Shown: piece after piece, positions 8,278 through 18,319 of the stretch | Position numbering within the stretch: position 1 is the first letter of the stretch | Layout: each line of letters starts with the position of its first letter | Assembly (NCBI GenBank): GCA_017551515.1 | Contig: JAFZLK010000029.1 | Coordinates: 1 to 64,000 of the forward strand | Origin: Bacteroidales bacterium | GTDB taxonomy: Bacteria > Bacteroidota > Bacteroidia > Bacteroidales > ML635J-15 | Direction of reading: 5' to 3' | DNA length: 64,000 bases | Program-made: the position numbers and the translations under genes | Notes under the pieces: generated by a model | What the model saw: only the letters and a program-made list of their open reading frames with translations | Database searches by the model: none | What the model was told of the DNA's origin: nothing

Positions 8278-10908
8278 ATGTTTGGCAAATCGAAGAAAAA
8301 GAACAAAGTAGAAGCCGATAGTCCAAAGGACGAGGGCAAGGCAAAAAAGCCTGATACCAAGAAAAAAGGCAAGGAAGCCGACAATGATGACGAATCGAAG
8401 GTAAAACGCTCTGACCAGATAAAAATCAGCGTTGGCGTTTTACTTTTGGCGTTTGTTATAATAATGGTGGTGTCGTTCATTTCCTATTTCTTTACATGGG
8501 AAAGCGACCAGTCGTTGTCTAATTACGGATTTTTTGAGGCTTTGTTCAATTCCGACATACAAGTTGAAAACAAGGCTGGAAAATTAGGAGCCATAGTCGC
8601 CAATTTCTTTATTCGCGACACATTCGGCATAGCTTCGTTTGCAATAGTGGCAATGCTTGTTGTAATAAGTCTTAAGCTGTTAAGAATTAGAAAGGTGCGC
8701 ATATTGCCGTTCATCATAAAGAGCTCTGTGATAATGCTTTGGTTCAGCATTGCATTTGCTTCGATTTTTAAGGACAGTTTGTTTATGCTCGGCGGCAAGC
8801 ATGGGTATTTCCTTTTCAATGGTATGTGCAATTTGGTAGGAGGAATTGGGGCATACTCCATTATTATTGTACTCGCGCTGTTTATAGTGGTATTTTGTTT
8901 CGAGAATTCCGTTGTGGGGATAAAGAAAATTTTGGAACGGATTTCTGCATTCAGAATTAAGGACATAAAGGATAAACTTGGAGAAGAGGAAAATCCCGCA
9001 GATACGCAGAAGCCAATCGACTCGACAAAGCCAATCGATCCGATACTGCCAATTGAAAATCCACAAGAACCCGCAGAAGAACCAGTAGCAGACGAACCGC
9101 CTGTCGCTGTTGACGACGAGGAAACTTCCAACACAATAGAACTTGAGCATGACGGTGCAGGCAACCCAAGAAAAAAGGAAAATCCAGTCGGTGGCCTTGA
9201 CCTTGAAATAAATACAGGCGGTGAGGAACAAAATATCGATGCGCCTGCCGATGACATGATCGAAGATTTGGAAAATGAGGATTTGCAAGAACCCAAAGAT
9301 GATAATGGTGAAGTCAATCTTGACATAACCAAAGCCGAGGAGGAGCCGCAGGTTGATCCCGAGGACTGGACTCAGCTTCCCGATTACGATCCGACCAAGG
9401 ATTTGGAGTTCTACAAGTTCCCGACTGCCGATTTGCTACCAGAATTCCATCCCAAAGGCCAACTTTCGGAGGAGGAACTTACAAAGCAGCTTAATGCGAA
9501 CAAAGATCGTATTGTTCAGACACTTAACGATTATAATATTCAGATCGCAAAGATTTCGGCAACAGTCGGTCCAACGGTAACGCTTTACGAAATAGTGCCG
9601 GCTCCGGGTGTAAAAATCTCGAAGATAAAGAATTTGGAGGACGACATTGCATTGAGTCTTGCAGCTTTGGGAATCCGTATCATTGCGCCTATCCCCGGCA
9701 AGGGAACCATAGGTATCGAAGTTCCGAATCCAAATCCCGAAACAGTGTCAATGAGGTCGGTGATAATTTCAAAGAAATTCCAGGAATCGAAATACGACTT
9801 GCCAGTGGCTCTAGGAAAGACAATCACCAACGAAACCTATGTCTTCAATCTTGCCAAAACCCCGCATTTGCTTGTGGCTGGTGCAACAGGACAAGGAAAG
9901 TCGGTGGGTGTCAACGCAATTATAGCATCGTTGCTGTACAAGAAGCATCCTTCCCAACTGAAATTTGTGCTAGTTGACCCCAAGATGGTGGAACTTTCGA
10001 TTTACAAGGCAATCGAAAAGCATTATCTGGCAAAACTTCCGGGCAACAATCCTTCAATCATCACAGATGTGTCGAAAGTTACCGAAGCCATGAATTCGCT
10101 ATGTATTCTTATGGATGAGCGTTACGAGCTTCTTATGAAGGCTGGTTGCCGTAACATCAACGAGTACAACGACAAGTTCATTAAGCGCAAGCTGAATCCC
10201 GAGAAGGGTCACTACTACATGTTCTACATAGTGGTGATAATTGATGAGTTTGCCGACATTATTGTTCAGGAAGGCCGTCAGGTTGAAACCCCTATTTCGC
10301 GTTTGGCAGCAAAGGCGCGTGCAATAGGAATACACTTGATTGTAGCAACTCAGCGTCCTTCCACGAATGTAATTACTGGTGTTATCAAGGCAAACTTTCC
10401 ATCGCGAATAGCGTTCAAGGTTACAAACTATATCGATTCCAAGACCATTCTCGACCAGACTGGCGCAAACCAGCTTATCGGACGAGGTGATCTGCTTATT
10501 TCGTACGGCGGTGAGATTACGCGTGTACAGTGTGCGTTCATTGATACGCCTGAAGTACAAAGTCTTGTTGATTTCATCAGTGCACAACAAGGTTATCCGT
10601 GCGTGTATGAGTTGCCTGAAGTCAAGGGCGAAGGCGGTGAAGGCGGCGATAGCGGAGCAACTCTCGACCCGAACAACCGTGATCCGTTGTTTGACGAGGC
10701 GGCAAGGCTTATTTGCGAATCGCAGCAGGGTTCAACATCAATGCTTCAGCGTAAGTTCAGCATCGGCTACAATAGGGCAGGAAAGATAATAGACCAGCTC
10801 GAAGCGGCGGGTATTGTCGGACCATACGAAGGCAGCAAGGCACGGCAGGTGCTTTACGATATTACATCTTTGGAACGATATTTGGAAGTGCTGCACGGAA
10901 ATAATTAG
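8278..10908 (+). CDS. ftsK: DNA translocase FtsK/SpoIIIE
   Basis: 876 residues, normal for the family. The N-terminus is lysine-rich (residues 1-48), followed by four hydrophobic segments within about residues 50-225, then an acidic proline-rich linker to about 370. The motor domain carries Walker A GATGQGKS near residues 534-541 and Walker B VVIIDEFAD near 652-660. The C-terminal gamma winged helix (LQRKFSIGYNRAGKIIDQLE) begins near residue 805. It pumps chromosome ends through the division septum toward dif sites. It is followed closely by the LolA-like gene and folP. The start codon sits just after a terminator and no separate -7 box was found, so its promoter is unclear. Confidence 0.97.
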   Translation: MFGKSKKKNKVEADSPKDEGKAKKPDTKKKGKEADNDDESKVKRSDQIKISVGVLLLAFVIIMVVSFISYFFTWESDQSLSNYGFFEALFNSDIQVENKAGKLGAIVANFFIRDTFGIASFAIVAMLVVISLKLLRIRKVRILPFIIKSSVIMLWFSIAFASIFKDSLFMLGGKHGYFLFNGMCNLVGGIGAYSIIIVLALFIVVFCFENSVVGIKKILERISAFRIKDIKDKLGEEENPADTQKPIDSTKPIDPILPIENPQEPAEEPVADEPPVAVDDEETSNTIELEHDGAGNPRKKENPVGGLDLEINTGGEEQNIDAPADDMIEDLENEDLQEPKDDNGEVNLDITKAEEEPQVDPEDWTQLPDYDPTKDLEFYKFPTADLLPEFHPKGQLSEEELTKQLNANKDRIVQTLNDYNIQIAKISATVGPTVTLYEIVPAPGVKISKIKNLEDDIALSLAALGIRIIAPIPGKGTIGIEVPNPNPETVSMRSVIISKKFQESKYDLPVALGKTITNETYVFNLAKTPHLLVAGATGQGKSVGVNAIIASLLYKKHPSQLKFVLVDPKMVELSIYKAIEKHYLAKLPGNNPSIITDVSKVTEAMNSLCILMDERYELLMKAGCRNINEYNDKFIKRKLNPEKGHYYMFYIVVIIDEFADIIVQEGRQVETPISRLAAKARAIGIHLIVATQRPSTNVITGVIKANFPSRIAFKVTNYIDSKTILDQTGANQLIGRGDLLISYGGEITRVQCAFIDTPEVQSLVDFISAQQGYPCVYELPEVKGEGGEGGDSGATLDPNNRDPLFDEAARLICESQQGSTSMLQRKFSIGYNRAGKIIDQLEAAGIVGPYEGSKARQVLYDITSLERYLEVLHGNN

Positions 10909-10929
10909 TAGAATTTAAAAATTTTGAAT

Positions 10930-11577
10930 ATGAAAAAGGTTACATTGTTGATTATAAGTTTGTTCGCTACTATTATGTTAGTGGCTCAAGGTTCCGTTCC
11001 TCAGATGGAAATACTTGACCAAGTAGCTGCCAAGACCGAAAAATATGTCGGCTTGAAAATTGATTTTACAATGTATGTAGAAAATTTGCACACAGCAAAA
11101 CGCGATTCGTACAAAGGTAATGCAATTTACAAGTCTGGCTTGTACAAGATGGACATTATGGGTCAGGTGGTATATTCCGATGGAAAGACAAACTGGACTT
11201 ATTTGAAGGATGCCGAGGAGATTAACATTACAAATAACGGAGAGAATGAAGCTTTCATGACAAATCCTCAGGCAATCCTCAAGGACTACAAGTCGAAATT
11301 CAAGGTAAATTTCATCTCCGATAAGTTTGAGAAAAACAGAGCTTTGCTTGAGTTTGACTTTTTCCCGAAGCAAATTGAAAACAAGAAGTATTCGAAGATT
11401 ACGATTCGCATCGACAAGACCAAGAAGCAGATTTTCTCGGTTCGCTATGTAGGAAAGGACGGTGTAAACTATCTGATTGAGATTGACAAAATGCTCGAAA
11501 ACCCGACAATAGCCGATACCGAAGTTAAGTTCAATAAGGCATCATATCCCGATGCAGAAATAATTGACATGAGATAA
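10930..11577 (+). CDS. LolA-like outer-membrane lipoprotein carrier protein
   Basis: 215 residues from ATG 10930; an in-frame TTG at 10924 would only add two residues before the signal peptide MKKVTLLIISLFATIMLVAQG. The mature part shows the LolA-type pattern: a helix (MEILDQVAAKTEKY), a strand with DFTMYVEN, KGNAIYKSGLYKMDIMGQVVYSDGKTNWTY, and a late TEVKFNKASYPDAEIIDMR ending. LolA shuttles lipoproteins across the periplasm to the outer membrane, in keeping with the many lipoproteins encoded nearby. Position between ftsK and folP, with its TAA overlapping the folP ATG, indicates co-transcription. Confidence 0.82.
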   Translation: MKKVTLLIISLFATIMLVAQGSVPQMEILDQVAAKTEKYVGLKIDFTMYVENLHTAKRDSYKGNAIYKSGLYKMDIMGQVVYSDGKTNWTYLKDAEEINITNNGENEAFMTNPQAILKDYKSKFKVNFISDKFEKNRALLEFDFFPKQIENKKYSKITIRIDKTKKQIFSVRYVGKDGVNYLIEIDKMLENPTIADTEVKFNKASYPDAEIIDMR

Positions 11578-12413
11578 TGCACAGCATAAACATCAAAGGT
11601 AAGCTTTATGACTTTTCAAATCCCCGCATTATGGGGATTTTGAATTTTACGCCCGACTCATTCAATCCAGCAAGCCGTGTAGTTGACAATGGAGAAATCA
11701 AGGAGCGCATCGAAAAAATGTTTGCTGATGGTGCCGACATGATTGACTTTGGTGGAATGTCAACGCGTCCGAACTGCGAGGTAATTTCTGCCGATGAGGA
11801 ATGGCGTAGGCTTGTGCCGGCATTGGAGATTGTTGCAAAACATTTTTCCGACCGTATTTTCTCGCTCGATACTTTCCGTGCCGAGATTGCTCGTCGCGCA
11901 GTAGTTGATTATGGGATTTCCATTATAAACGACATCAGTGCTGGTGATGCCGACCCAAAAATGTTCGATGTCGTTGCCGACACGCATGCACCGTATATTA
12001 TTATGCACGGAGCGCCAGATCCTACAGCATTGCATACCAGTACCGAATACAAATCGTTTATGAACGAGATTTTGCACTTCTTTTCCGAAAAGGTAAACCG
12101 GTTGCATTCGCTTGGCGTGTCCGACATTATTGTTGACCCTGGTTTTGGCTTTTCAAAAACTGTTGACCAGAATTACGTGCTAATGGAGCATCTTGGCGAC
12201 TTTGATATTTTTGAATTGCCCTTGCTGGTGGGGATTTCGCGCAAGTCGATGCTTTGGCGGTATCTGAATATTACAGTGGAACAGTCGCTCAACGGAACAA
12301 CCGTACTCAATACAATTGCATTGACAAAAGGAGCTAACATTCTTCGCGTACACGATGTCATCGAAGCCGTTGAGGCGCTGAAGATTTGCGAAAAGCTGAA
12401 TTTGTGTAGGTAG
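11577..12413 (+). CDS. folP: Dihydropteroate synthase
   Basis: 278 residues. Makes dihydropteroate from p-aminobenzoate and the pterin diphosphate in folate synthesis. Family signatures: MGILNFTPDSFN near residues 19-30, DFGGMSTRP near 58-66, a central NDISAGDADP, DPGFGFSKT near 187-195, and GISRKSM near 218-224. The ATG overlaps the TAA of the upstream LolA-like gene by one base (TAATG), which suggests translational coupling. Length is typical of stand-alone bacterial enzymes; it is not fused to HPPK. Confidence 0.96.
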   Translation: MHSINIKGKLYDFSNPRIMGILNFTPDSFNPASRVVDNGEIKERIEKMFADGADMIDFGGMSTRPNCEVISADEEWRRLVPALEIVAKHFSDRIFSLDTFRAEIARRAVVDYGISIINDISAGDADPKMFDVVADTHAPYIIMHGAPDPTALHTSTEYKSFMNEILHFFSEKVNRLHSLGVSDIIVDPGFGFSKTVDQNYVLMEHLGDFDIFELPLLVGISRKSMLWRYLNITVEQSLNGTTVLNTIALTKGANILRVHDVIEAVEALKICEKLNLCR

Positions 12414-12594
12414 GCTGACAGGCTCAAAGGCACAAAGCCAGAATGTCTTTTAGATTTCTAGTCTTTTCATTTTTGCTTTTTCTTACAAATCCTAAAACAA
12501 GTTCTGTGTGACGACACAAGGTGGAAAAATTATTAATTGTCCATTATTAATTATCCATTAAAAAATCGTACTTCGTAAATCCAAAATTTCTCAT

Positions 12595-12602
12595 TATCTT
12601 TG
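12595..12602 (+). promoter_or_regulatory. -7 box TATCTTTG of the recQ operon
   Basis: The box ends 12 bases before the recQ ATG (12615), so the leader would be under 10 bases. The apparent TTG start at 12600 lies inside the box and can be excluded. Confidence 0.6.
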
Positions 12603-12614
12603 CCTTTTCTGCTC

Positions 12615-14519
12615 ATGAGTCAGTTTCGCGAAATATTGCTGAAATACTGGGGGTACGATGCTTTTCGTTATCCGCAGGAGGAGATTATCAAATCGGTTTC
12701 GGAGGGGAAAGATACGCTTGGACTGATGCCTACAGGAGGAGGCAAGTCGATAACTTTTCAGGTGTTCAGCATGGCGAATAGCGGTATATGCCTTGTCATA
12801 ACTCCGTTAATTGCACTAATGAAAGACCAGGTGGCAAATTTGCAGAAACGCGGAATCAAGGCTGTTGCCATTTATTCGGGAATGACTCAGCATGAAATTG
12901 AGGTGGCAGTTGACAATGCAACATACGGTGACTATAAGTTCCTGTATCTTTCTCCTGAGCGACTGAAGAACTATTATTTCCGCGAGAGGCTCAAGGCAAT
13001 GCATGTTAATTTGATAACGGTTGACGAGGCGCATTGTATTTCGCAGTGGGGCTACGATTTCCGTCCGCCTTACCTTGAAATTGCCGAAATTCGCGAGATT
13101 CTTCCCGATGTGCCTGTGCTTGCTCTTACAGCAACGGCAACTCCAGAAGTTGTGGATGATATTCAGGACAGGTTGAAATTTCCCGTGCACAATGTTTTTC
13201 AGAAGAGTTTCGAGCGGAAAAATCTTGTTTACTATGTGATTAACACCGAGGACAAGGTGCGAAAACTTTTGTATATAGTAAACAAGGTGCAAGGTTCCGG
13301 GGTTTTCTATGTTCGCAACCGCAAGAAGACGCGCGAGTATGCCTTGTTGCTTCAACAGAATGGAATTTCGGCAGATTTTTACCATGCGGGATTGTCGGCG
13401 CAGGAGCGTTCCGAAAAACAGGAGGCTTGGCAGAAGAATCAGATTCGCATAATGGTGTGTACCAATGCATTCGGCATGGGAATCGACAAGCCCGATGTGC
13501 GCTTGGTCATTCACCTTGACTTGCCCGATTCGCCTGAAGCTTATTTTCAGGAGGCAGGGCGCGCAGGCAGGGACGGCAAGAAGGCTTACGCTTTTCTGCT
13601 TACCAATAATGCTGACAAAGCGCAGGTGAAGAAAAATATAACAACCTCTTTTCCCGAGTTGTCAAAGGTGAAGGAAGTTTATTCGGAAGTGTGCAGTTAT
13701 CTAGGAATACCATACGAATGTGGCGCAAATCAGGATGTTCCATTCGATATATTCAATTTTTCTGCACATTCGCACATAGATGTACTTACCGTGCATAATT
13801 GCCTGAAAACCTTGGAATTTGCTGGTTTTCTTGAATATACGGAAGATACCAATACGGTTTCGAGGGTAATGTTTGAAGTCCGTCGCGACGACTTGTACAA
13901 ATTCCAGATAGAGAACAAGAATCTTGATGAGTTCATAAAGCTGATACTGAGAATGTACACTGGACTTTTCACCGATTTTGTAAATGTAAGCGAGGAGTAC
14001 ATTGCAAAGAAAGCTGGCATATCGGAACAGTCGGTTTATGAGTACCTGAAGGCGCTTGCAAAACAGGGAATAATCAGTTATATTCCTAAGACAAACAGAC
14101 CGTTGATACGCTTGCTTATGGAAAGACATCGCGAGAATGACATGTTTTTCGATATGCAGGCTCTTAAGTCACGCAAGGACAGGGTGGTGTCGAAGATGGA
14201 GGTTATGCTTCGTTACGCTACTAGTGATAACAAGTGTCGCAGTCAGCAGTTGTTGGCATATTTTGGCGAGACAGATGTTGACAGGTGTGGAGAATGTGAT
14301 GTATGCCAGCGGCGTAACGAATTGGGTTTGAGCAAATACGAGTTCGACATTGTGCTGGAAAAAGTAAAACGCATTGTGAATGAATCCCCGTGTCTTTACA
14401 ACGAATTGATAGATAAGGTTGGTGAGGATGAAAACAAAACTATAAATGTCATAAAGTGGCTATTTGACAATCAAAAGGTATTGTATAACAGTGAACGAAA
14501 AATAATTTGGCATAAATGA
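12615..14519 (+). CDS. recQ: ATP-dependent DNA helicase RecQ
   Basis: 634 residues from ATG 12615 (MSQFREILLKYWGYDAFR), the usual RecQ beginning. Motifs: Q-motif FRYPQEEII, Walker A MPTGGGKS near residue 45, DEAH box VDEAHCISQWGYDFRP, ALTATATP, and the motif VI region QEAGRAGRDG. The RecQ C-terminal zinc-binding region has its cysteines in CRSQQLLAYFG...RCGECDVC near residues 540-565. The tail is short and ends shortly after a winged-helix-like segment, so the HRDC domain of the E. coli type is absent. It unwinds recombination and replication intermediates. First gene of a probable five-gene operon reaching to 18315. Confidence 0.95.
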   Translation: MSQFREILLKYWGYDAFRYPQEEIIKSVSEGKDTLGLMPTGGGKSITFQVFSMANSGICLVITPLIALMKDQVANLQKRGIKAVAIYSGMTQHEIEVAVDNATYGDYKFLYLSPERLKNYYFRERLKAMHVNLITVDEAHCISQWGYDFRPPYLEIAEIREILPDVPVLALTATATPEVVDDIQDRLKFPVHNVFQKSFERKNLVYYVINTEDKVRKLLYIVNKVQGSGVFYVRNRKKTREYALLLQQNGISADFYHAGLSAQERSEKQEAWQKNQIRIMVCTNAFGMGIDKPDVRLVIHLDLPDSPEAYFQEAGRAGRDGKKAYAFLLTNNADKAQVKKNITTSFPELSKVKEVYSEVCSYLGIPYECGANQDVPFDIFNFSAHSHIDVLTVHNCLKTLEFAGFLEYTEDTNTVSRVMFEVRRDDLYKFQIENKNLDEFIKLILRMYTGLFTDFVNVSEEYIAKKAGISEQSVYEYLKALAKQGIISYIPKTNRPLIRLLMERHRENDMFFDMQALKSRKDRVVSKMEVMLRYATSDNKCRSQQLLAYFGETDVDRCGECDVCQRRNELGLSKYEFDIVLEKVKRIVNESPCLYNELIDKVGEDENKTINVIKWLFDNQKVLYNSERKIIWHK

Positions 14520-14527
14520 TAGAGAAT

Positions 14528-15034
14528 ATGAAAAGATTGATGTTTATATTGGTGATTGTGCTTCCTGCATTTATTATAGGCATAACGAGTTGTGGTCCGA
14601 GCAAGACCGATCTTGAATGGGAAAGTGTTTTGAAGGGATATTGGAAGCCATTAAATGAGGAAACAGGTGAACTATGCACTTCTGTTCCGTATTATCATTT
14701 TGGAGATAGCGCAAATGGTTCATCGAAATACTACAAATACGATTATACAGATACGATGAAGTGGGAGATTCGTCGCAAGCAGATGAATGTTTACTACGAA
14801 AAGGCTGTTGATGGATATTATATCGGATACAACCAGTATAATAGTCGTTCGCTGATGCATATCCGTTCCGTGTCAGAAAACGAGGTGTTGATGTCGCAGT
14901 TGTACAATAGCGGAGTGCAATCCGATTATAAGTTAGTGCGCATAACACCAGAGGAATATTATTCCGTTTACACTGGAACAGTTGTGGATACAAGCGGTAA
15001 TAGTGGTAGTCATCCTATTTACAATACATTTTAA
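14528..15034 (+). CDS. Small lipoprotein of unknown function
   Basis: About 168 residues from ATG 14528; an upstream in-frame ATG at 14516 overlaps the recQ stop. A lipoprotein signal (MKRLMFILVIVLPAFIIGITSC) puts the lipidated cysteine near residue 22. The mature part contains WKPLNEETGEL, several tyrosine-rich strands and alternating hydrophobic residues. This could fit a lipocalin-like barrel, but that is only an impression. Position between recQ and purD suggests co-transcription without implying a shared function. Confidence 0.7.
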   Translation: MKRLMFILVIVLPAFIIGITSCGPSKTDLEWESVLKGYWKPLNEETGELCTSVPYYHFGDSANGSSKYYKYDYTDTMKWEIRRKQMNVYYEKAVDGYYIGYNQYNSRSLMHIRSVSENEVLMSQLYNSGVQSDYKLVRITPEEYYSVYTGTVVDTSGNSGSHPIYNTF

Positions 15035-15056
15035 GGAAAACAAAAACATATTGAAA

Positions 15057-16328
15057 ATGAATATTTTGGTATTAGGTTCGGGCGGTAGGGAACATGCATT
15101 GACATGGAAGATTGCATCAAGTCCCAAGGTGGAAAAGTTATATGTTGCGCCTGGAAATCCCGGGACAAGTACAATAGCCGAAAATGTTGCAATTAAGGCT
15201 GATGACTTTGATGCGATAGCAGATTTTGTCCGCAAGGCAAATATAAATATGGTCGTAGTTGGTCCAGAAGACCCTTTGGTAAAAGGTATTGTTGATTATT
15301 TTGCATCGAAACCAGAATTTGCAGAACTTATGGTTATTGGACCCGACAAATTTTCGGCACAGCTCGAAGGCAGTAAGGAGTTTGCAAAGAAGTTCATGAT
15401 GAAATATGGCATTCCAACGGCAGGATTCCTTTCTGTAACATCCGAAAATATTTCAGAGGGAGAGCGATTCCTTGAGTCGGTAAATCCGCCTTATGTGCTT
15501 AAGGCTGATGGCCTTGCTGCAGGCAAGGGCGTGCTTATAATTGACAATATAGATGAGGCAAAGCGTGAACTGAGAAATATCCTTGGTGGAAAATTCGGCA
15601 ACGCAGGCAACAAGGTTGTGCTTGAGCAATATCTTGATGGCATTGAGTGTTCTGTCTTTGCCATAACAGATGGCAGTTCGTATGTGCTGTTGCCAGAGGC
15701 AAAGGACTACAAGCGTATTGGCGAGGGAAATACAGGATTGAATACAGGTGGTATGGGGTCGGTTTCGCCAGTGCCATTCTACAATGATGAATTCGCAAAA
15801 AAGGTTGAAGAAAGAATTGTAAAGCCAACGATTGATGGTATTAATGCTGAAGGCATGGACTATCGGGGATTTGTTTTCTTTGGTCTGATGAATGTGGATG
15901 GCAATCCGTATGTGATTGAATATAATGTCCGTATGGGCGACCCTGAAACCGAATCGGTTATGCTTCGCATAAAGTCCGATTTGGTGGAATTGCTTGAAGC
16001 CGCAGCAAAACGCAAGCTTTCTGGTATGACAGTAGAATTTGATGTGCGTTCCGCAGCAACTGTTATGATGGTGTCGGGCGGTTACCCCGAGGCATACGAG
16101 AAAGGAAAGGTAATTCGCGGTTTGGATGCTGTTAAGTCGAGCGTTTGCTTCCATGCAGGAACAAAGATGTCGGGTGATGATGTTGTTACATCGGGAGGTC
16201 GTGTGATTGCATTAAGCAGTTATGGCGATACAATTTTTGACGCGCTTAAGACATCGTATGCATCGGCTGGATGCATTTCGTTTGACAAGTGCTATTATCG
16301 CACCGACTTAGGTTCTGACTTGAAATAG
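15057..16328 (+). CDS. purD: Phosphoribosylamine-glycine ligase
   Basis: 423 residues from ATG 15057; the longer open frame upstream has no start context and would add unrelated residues. ATP-grasp enzyme joining glycine to phosphoribosylamine, the second step of purine synthesis. Signatures: MNILVLGSGGREHAL at the start, VVGPEDPL near residue 65, KADGLAAGKGV near 145, GMGSVSPVPF near 235, and the metal and ATP site region EYNVRMGDPETE near 290. Length matches bacterial monofunctional PurD. Confidence 0.97.
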   Translation: MNILVLGSGGREHALTWKIASSPKVEKLYVAPGNPGTSTIAENVAIKADDFDAIADFVRKANINMVVVGPEDPLVKGIVDYFASKPEFAELMVIGPDKFSAQLEGSKEFAKKFMMKYGIPTAGFLSVTSENISEGERFLESVNPPYVLKADGLAAGKGVLIIDNIDEAKRELRNILGGKFGNAGNKVVLEQYLDGIECSVFAITDGSSYVLLPEAKDYKRIGEGNTGLNTGGMGSVSPVPFYNDEFAKKVEERIVKPTIDGINAEGMDYRGFVFFGLMNVDGNPYVIEYNVRMGDPETESVMLRIKSDLVELLEAAAKRKLSGMTVEFDVRSAATVMMVSGGYPEAYEKGKVIRGLDAVKSSVCFHAGTKMSGDDVVTSGGRVIALSSYGDTIFDALKTSYASAGCISFDKCYYRTDLGSDLK

Positions 16329-16338
16329 GTAATATTAG

Positions 16339-17334
16339 ATGCTAAAACTGCTGAAATCGAATAATCCTGTCAACTATCTGCTGATATTTTTAATCATGTC
16401 GGCATTGTGGGCGTACAAGTTCATTGAAATGCCAACTGCTGTAGATACAGGTGGAATGCATTCGTATTTCTTCAGGTTTCTGTACGAGGGAGCACTTTAT
16501 CAGTACATTTATACGGCACTTGCCTTTATGTTGGCTTTTGCGTTTGCATGTTATGCCTCGAAGGTAAATTTCCGTTATCAGATTGTGGAGTCTGGCTATC
16601 AGTTGCCGTCATTGTTTTTTGCCTTATTAACTGGAAGCATAATAAATGCGCAAAGATGCATTCCTGAAATGGTCGGGGCTTTGTTTTTGGCGTTGGCAGT
16701 GCTTAGGATTTTCGGCATGTACAACAAGCACGAAGATTTGCCAAGAAGTCTTGATGTGGGGCTAATGTTCGGACTTTCACTAATATTTGCCTACAAGTAC
16801 ATTGTGCTTTTGCCTGCGATTATTGTTGTTGTCGTCATTGTTAAGCCATTGTCGTGGCGCGATTTGTTTTCCATGTTCGTGGCAATGGTATTTGTCGTTG
16901 GCGTTGCCTTTTGTCTGGTATGGCTGTATGGCGACTGGGATGGACTTTTGTCCTCAATAAAGTCGGAAGCGCTGAAGATGGTGATTGGCGAAAAATACAA
17001 TTATCTAAACTATTTCTTTGAACTTCCTGTGATTTTCGCAGCCTTGGTTTCCGTGCTCTCGCTGTTTGTCCTGAAAGTTTTCCGAAAGACCGCCGAAATG
17101 AAATATTATCATTCCATGTTGTTTCTTATGGCGTATGCGGGACTATTCATGCTTTCGCCATTTTCGTCAAACGAATCGGTATGGCTTATGTATTTCCCAT
17201 TGTGCTATTTGCTTTCGAATATTATTGTTAACTCTCGCAGAATGTTTATTCAGCGTATTGTATTTTATGGATTGATAATCTGTATAGTTGTATCCCAGAT
17301 ACTGCAGGTTATGTATTTCGACATGATTTTTTAG
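16339..17334 (+). CDS. Polytopic inner-membrane protein, DUF6427-like
   Basis: 331 residues, almost entirely hydrophobic, with about nine to ten predicted membrane segments (for example YLLIFLIMSALWAYKF, AIIVVVVIVKPL, FVAMVFVVGVAFCLVWLY and a final GLIICIVVSQILQVMYF). An NAQRCIPEM motif lies in a loop near residue 107. It resembles the DUF6427 membrane proteins of Bacteroidetes, which have no assigned function. It lies 10 bases after purD and 3 bases before the prenyl synthase, so it is clearly in the operon; a role in envelope or isoprenoid metabolism would be a guess. Confidence 0.65.
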   Translation: MLKLLKSNNPVNYLLIFLIMSALWAYKFIEMPTAVDTGGMHSYFFRFLYEGALYQYIYTALAFMLAFAFACYASKVNFRYQIVESGYQLPSLFFALLTGSIINAQRCIPEMVGALFLALAVLRIFGMYNKHEDLPRSLDVGLMFGLSLIFAYKYIVLLPAIIVVVVIVKPLSWRDLFSMFVAMVFVVGVAFCLVWLYGDWDGLLSSIKSEALKMVIGEKYNYLNYFFELPVIFAALVSVLSLFVLKVFRKTAEMKYYHSMLFLMAYAGLFMLSPFSSNESVWLMYFPLCYLLSNIIVNSRRMFIQRIVFYGLIICIVVSQILQVMYFDMIF

Positions 17335-17337
17335 GAT

Positions 17338-18315
17338 ATGAATACACAAGAATATTATCTGGATTATTTCAAGACAAGACTTTCTCGTTTTTTGGATGAG
17401 GTAAAAAGTGAACCGAAGTATCTATACGAACCAGTGAAATATGCTTTGTCGGCAGGCGGAAAACGGATTCGTCCGGTTTTGTGCCTTATGTCGGCAGAAA
17501 TGTTTGGCGTAAAGGCCGAAATGGCTGTTGATGCTGCACTCGGCTTGGAGGTTTTCCATAATTTCACTTTGCTTCACGATGATATAATGGACAAGTCGGA
17601 CATGAGGCGAGGTCGTCCAACAGTGCATAAGAAGTGGACAGAAAATATTGCTATCCTTTCGGGCGATCTTATGTCGCTAGTGGCTTGCCGTTGTGCATCA
17701 AAGACGGAGATAAACAGTAAGGCAGTTCTTGATACATTCCTGCAGACAGCGATTGAGATATGCGAAGGTCAGCAGTACGACATGGATTTTGAAACCGATG
17801 ATAATGTTACCGTTGATGACTACATGAAGATGATAAACCTAAAAACCGCTGTATTGCTTGCAGGAAGCCTGAAGATTGGCGCACTCATTGCTAATGCATC
17901 GCAGGCAGATTGCGAGAATATTTACGAGTATGGCAGGTATGCGGGACTTGCATTTCAATTGCAGGACGATTTGCTCGATACATACGGTGATGCGAAGGTT
18001 TTTGGTAAACCTATTGGAGGTGACATTGCGGAGAACAAGAAGACATTTTTGCTAATCAACGCCATGAATTTAGCGACAGGCAATGCAAAGTCGGAACTAT
18101 TGTCATGGCTCTCGAAGGAAGATTTTGACAGAACCGAAAAATATAATGCGGTAAAATCAATATATGACAGTATGAAAATCAAAGATCTGACAGTTGCGAA
18201 GATTGATGAGTGCTATGCTATCGCCGATAGTTATTTGCAAAAAGTCAGTTTGCCAGAATCGCAGAAAAATGTACTTCGGTCGTATATGGATTCGATGAGG
18301 TCGAGGAACTATTAA
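17338..18315 (+). CDS. Polyprenyl (all-trans) diphosphate synthase
   Basis: 325 residues. Condenses isopentenyl diphosphate into a long-chain prenyl diphosphate. First aspartate-rich motif HDDIMDKSDMRRG near residues 80-92 and second QLQDDLLDTYGD near 208-218; also GGKRIRP near residue 39 and KPIGGDIAENKKT near 223. The bulky/small pattern before the first motif (VFHNFTLLHDD) does not settle chain length from inspection alone, so no ispA or ispB name is given. Last gene of the operon, ending 4 bases before the convergent vsr. Confidence 0.93.
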   Translation: MNTQEYYLDYFKTRLSRFLDEVKSEPKYLYEPVKYALSAGGKRIRPVLCLMSAEMFGVKAEMAVDAALGLEVFHNFTLLHDDIMDKSDMRRGRPTVHKKWTENIAILSGDLMSLVACRCASKTEINSKAVLDTFLQTAIEICEGQQYDMDFETDDNVTVDDYMKMINLKTAVLLAGSLKIGALIANASQADCENIYEYGRYAGLAFQLQDDLLDTYGDAKVFGKPIGGDIAENKKTFLLINAMNLATGNAKSELLSWLSKEDFDRTEKYNAVKSIYDSMKIKDLTVAKIDECYAIADSYLQKVSLPESQKNVLRSYMDSMRSRNY

Positions 18316-18319
18316 GGCA

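Noticed and set aside
8523..9332. 269-codon minus-strand open frame inside ftsK
   Set aside because: It lies wholly within the ftsK coding region, is serine-rich from antisense reading of the acidic linker, and has no promoter box or family motif.
12600..12614. TTG start for recQ at 12600
   Set aside because: The codon is part of the TATCTTTG promoter box; ATG 12615 matches known RecQ starts.
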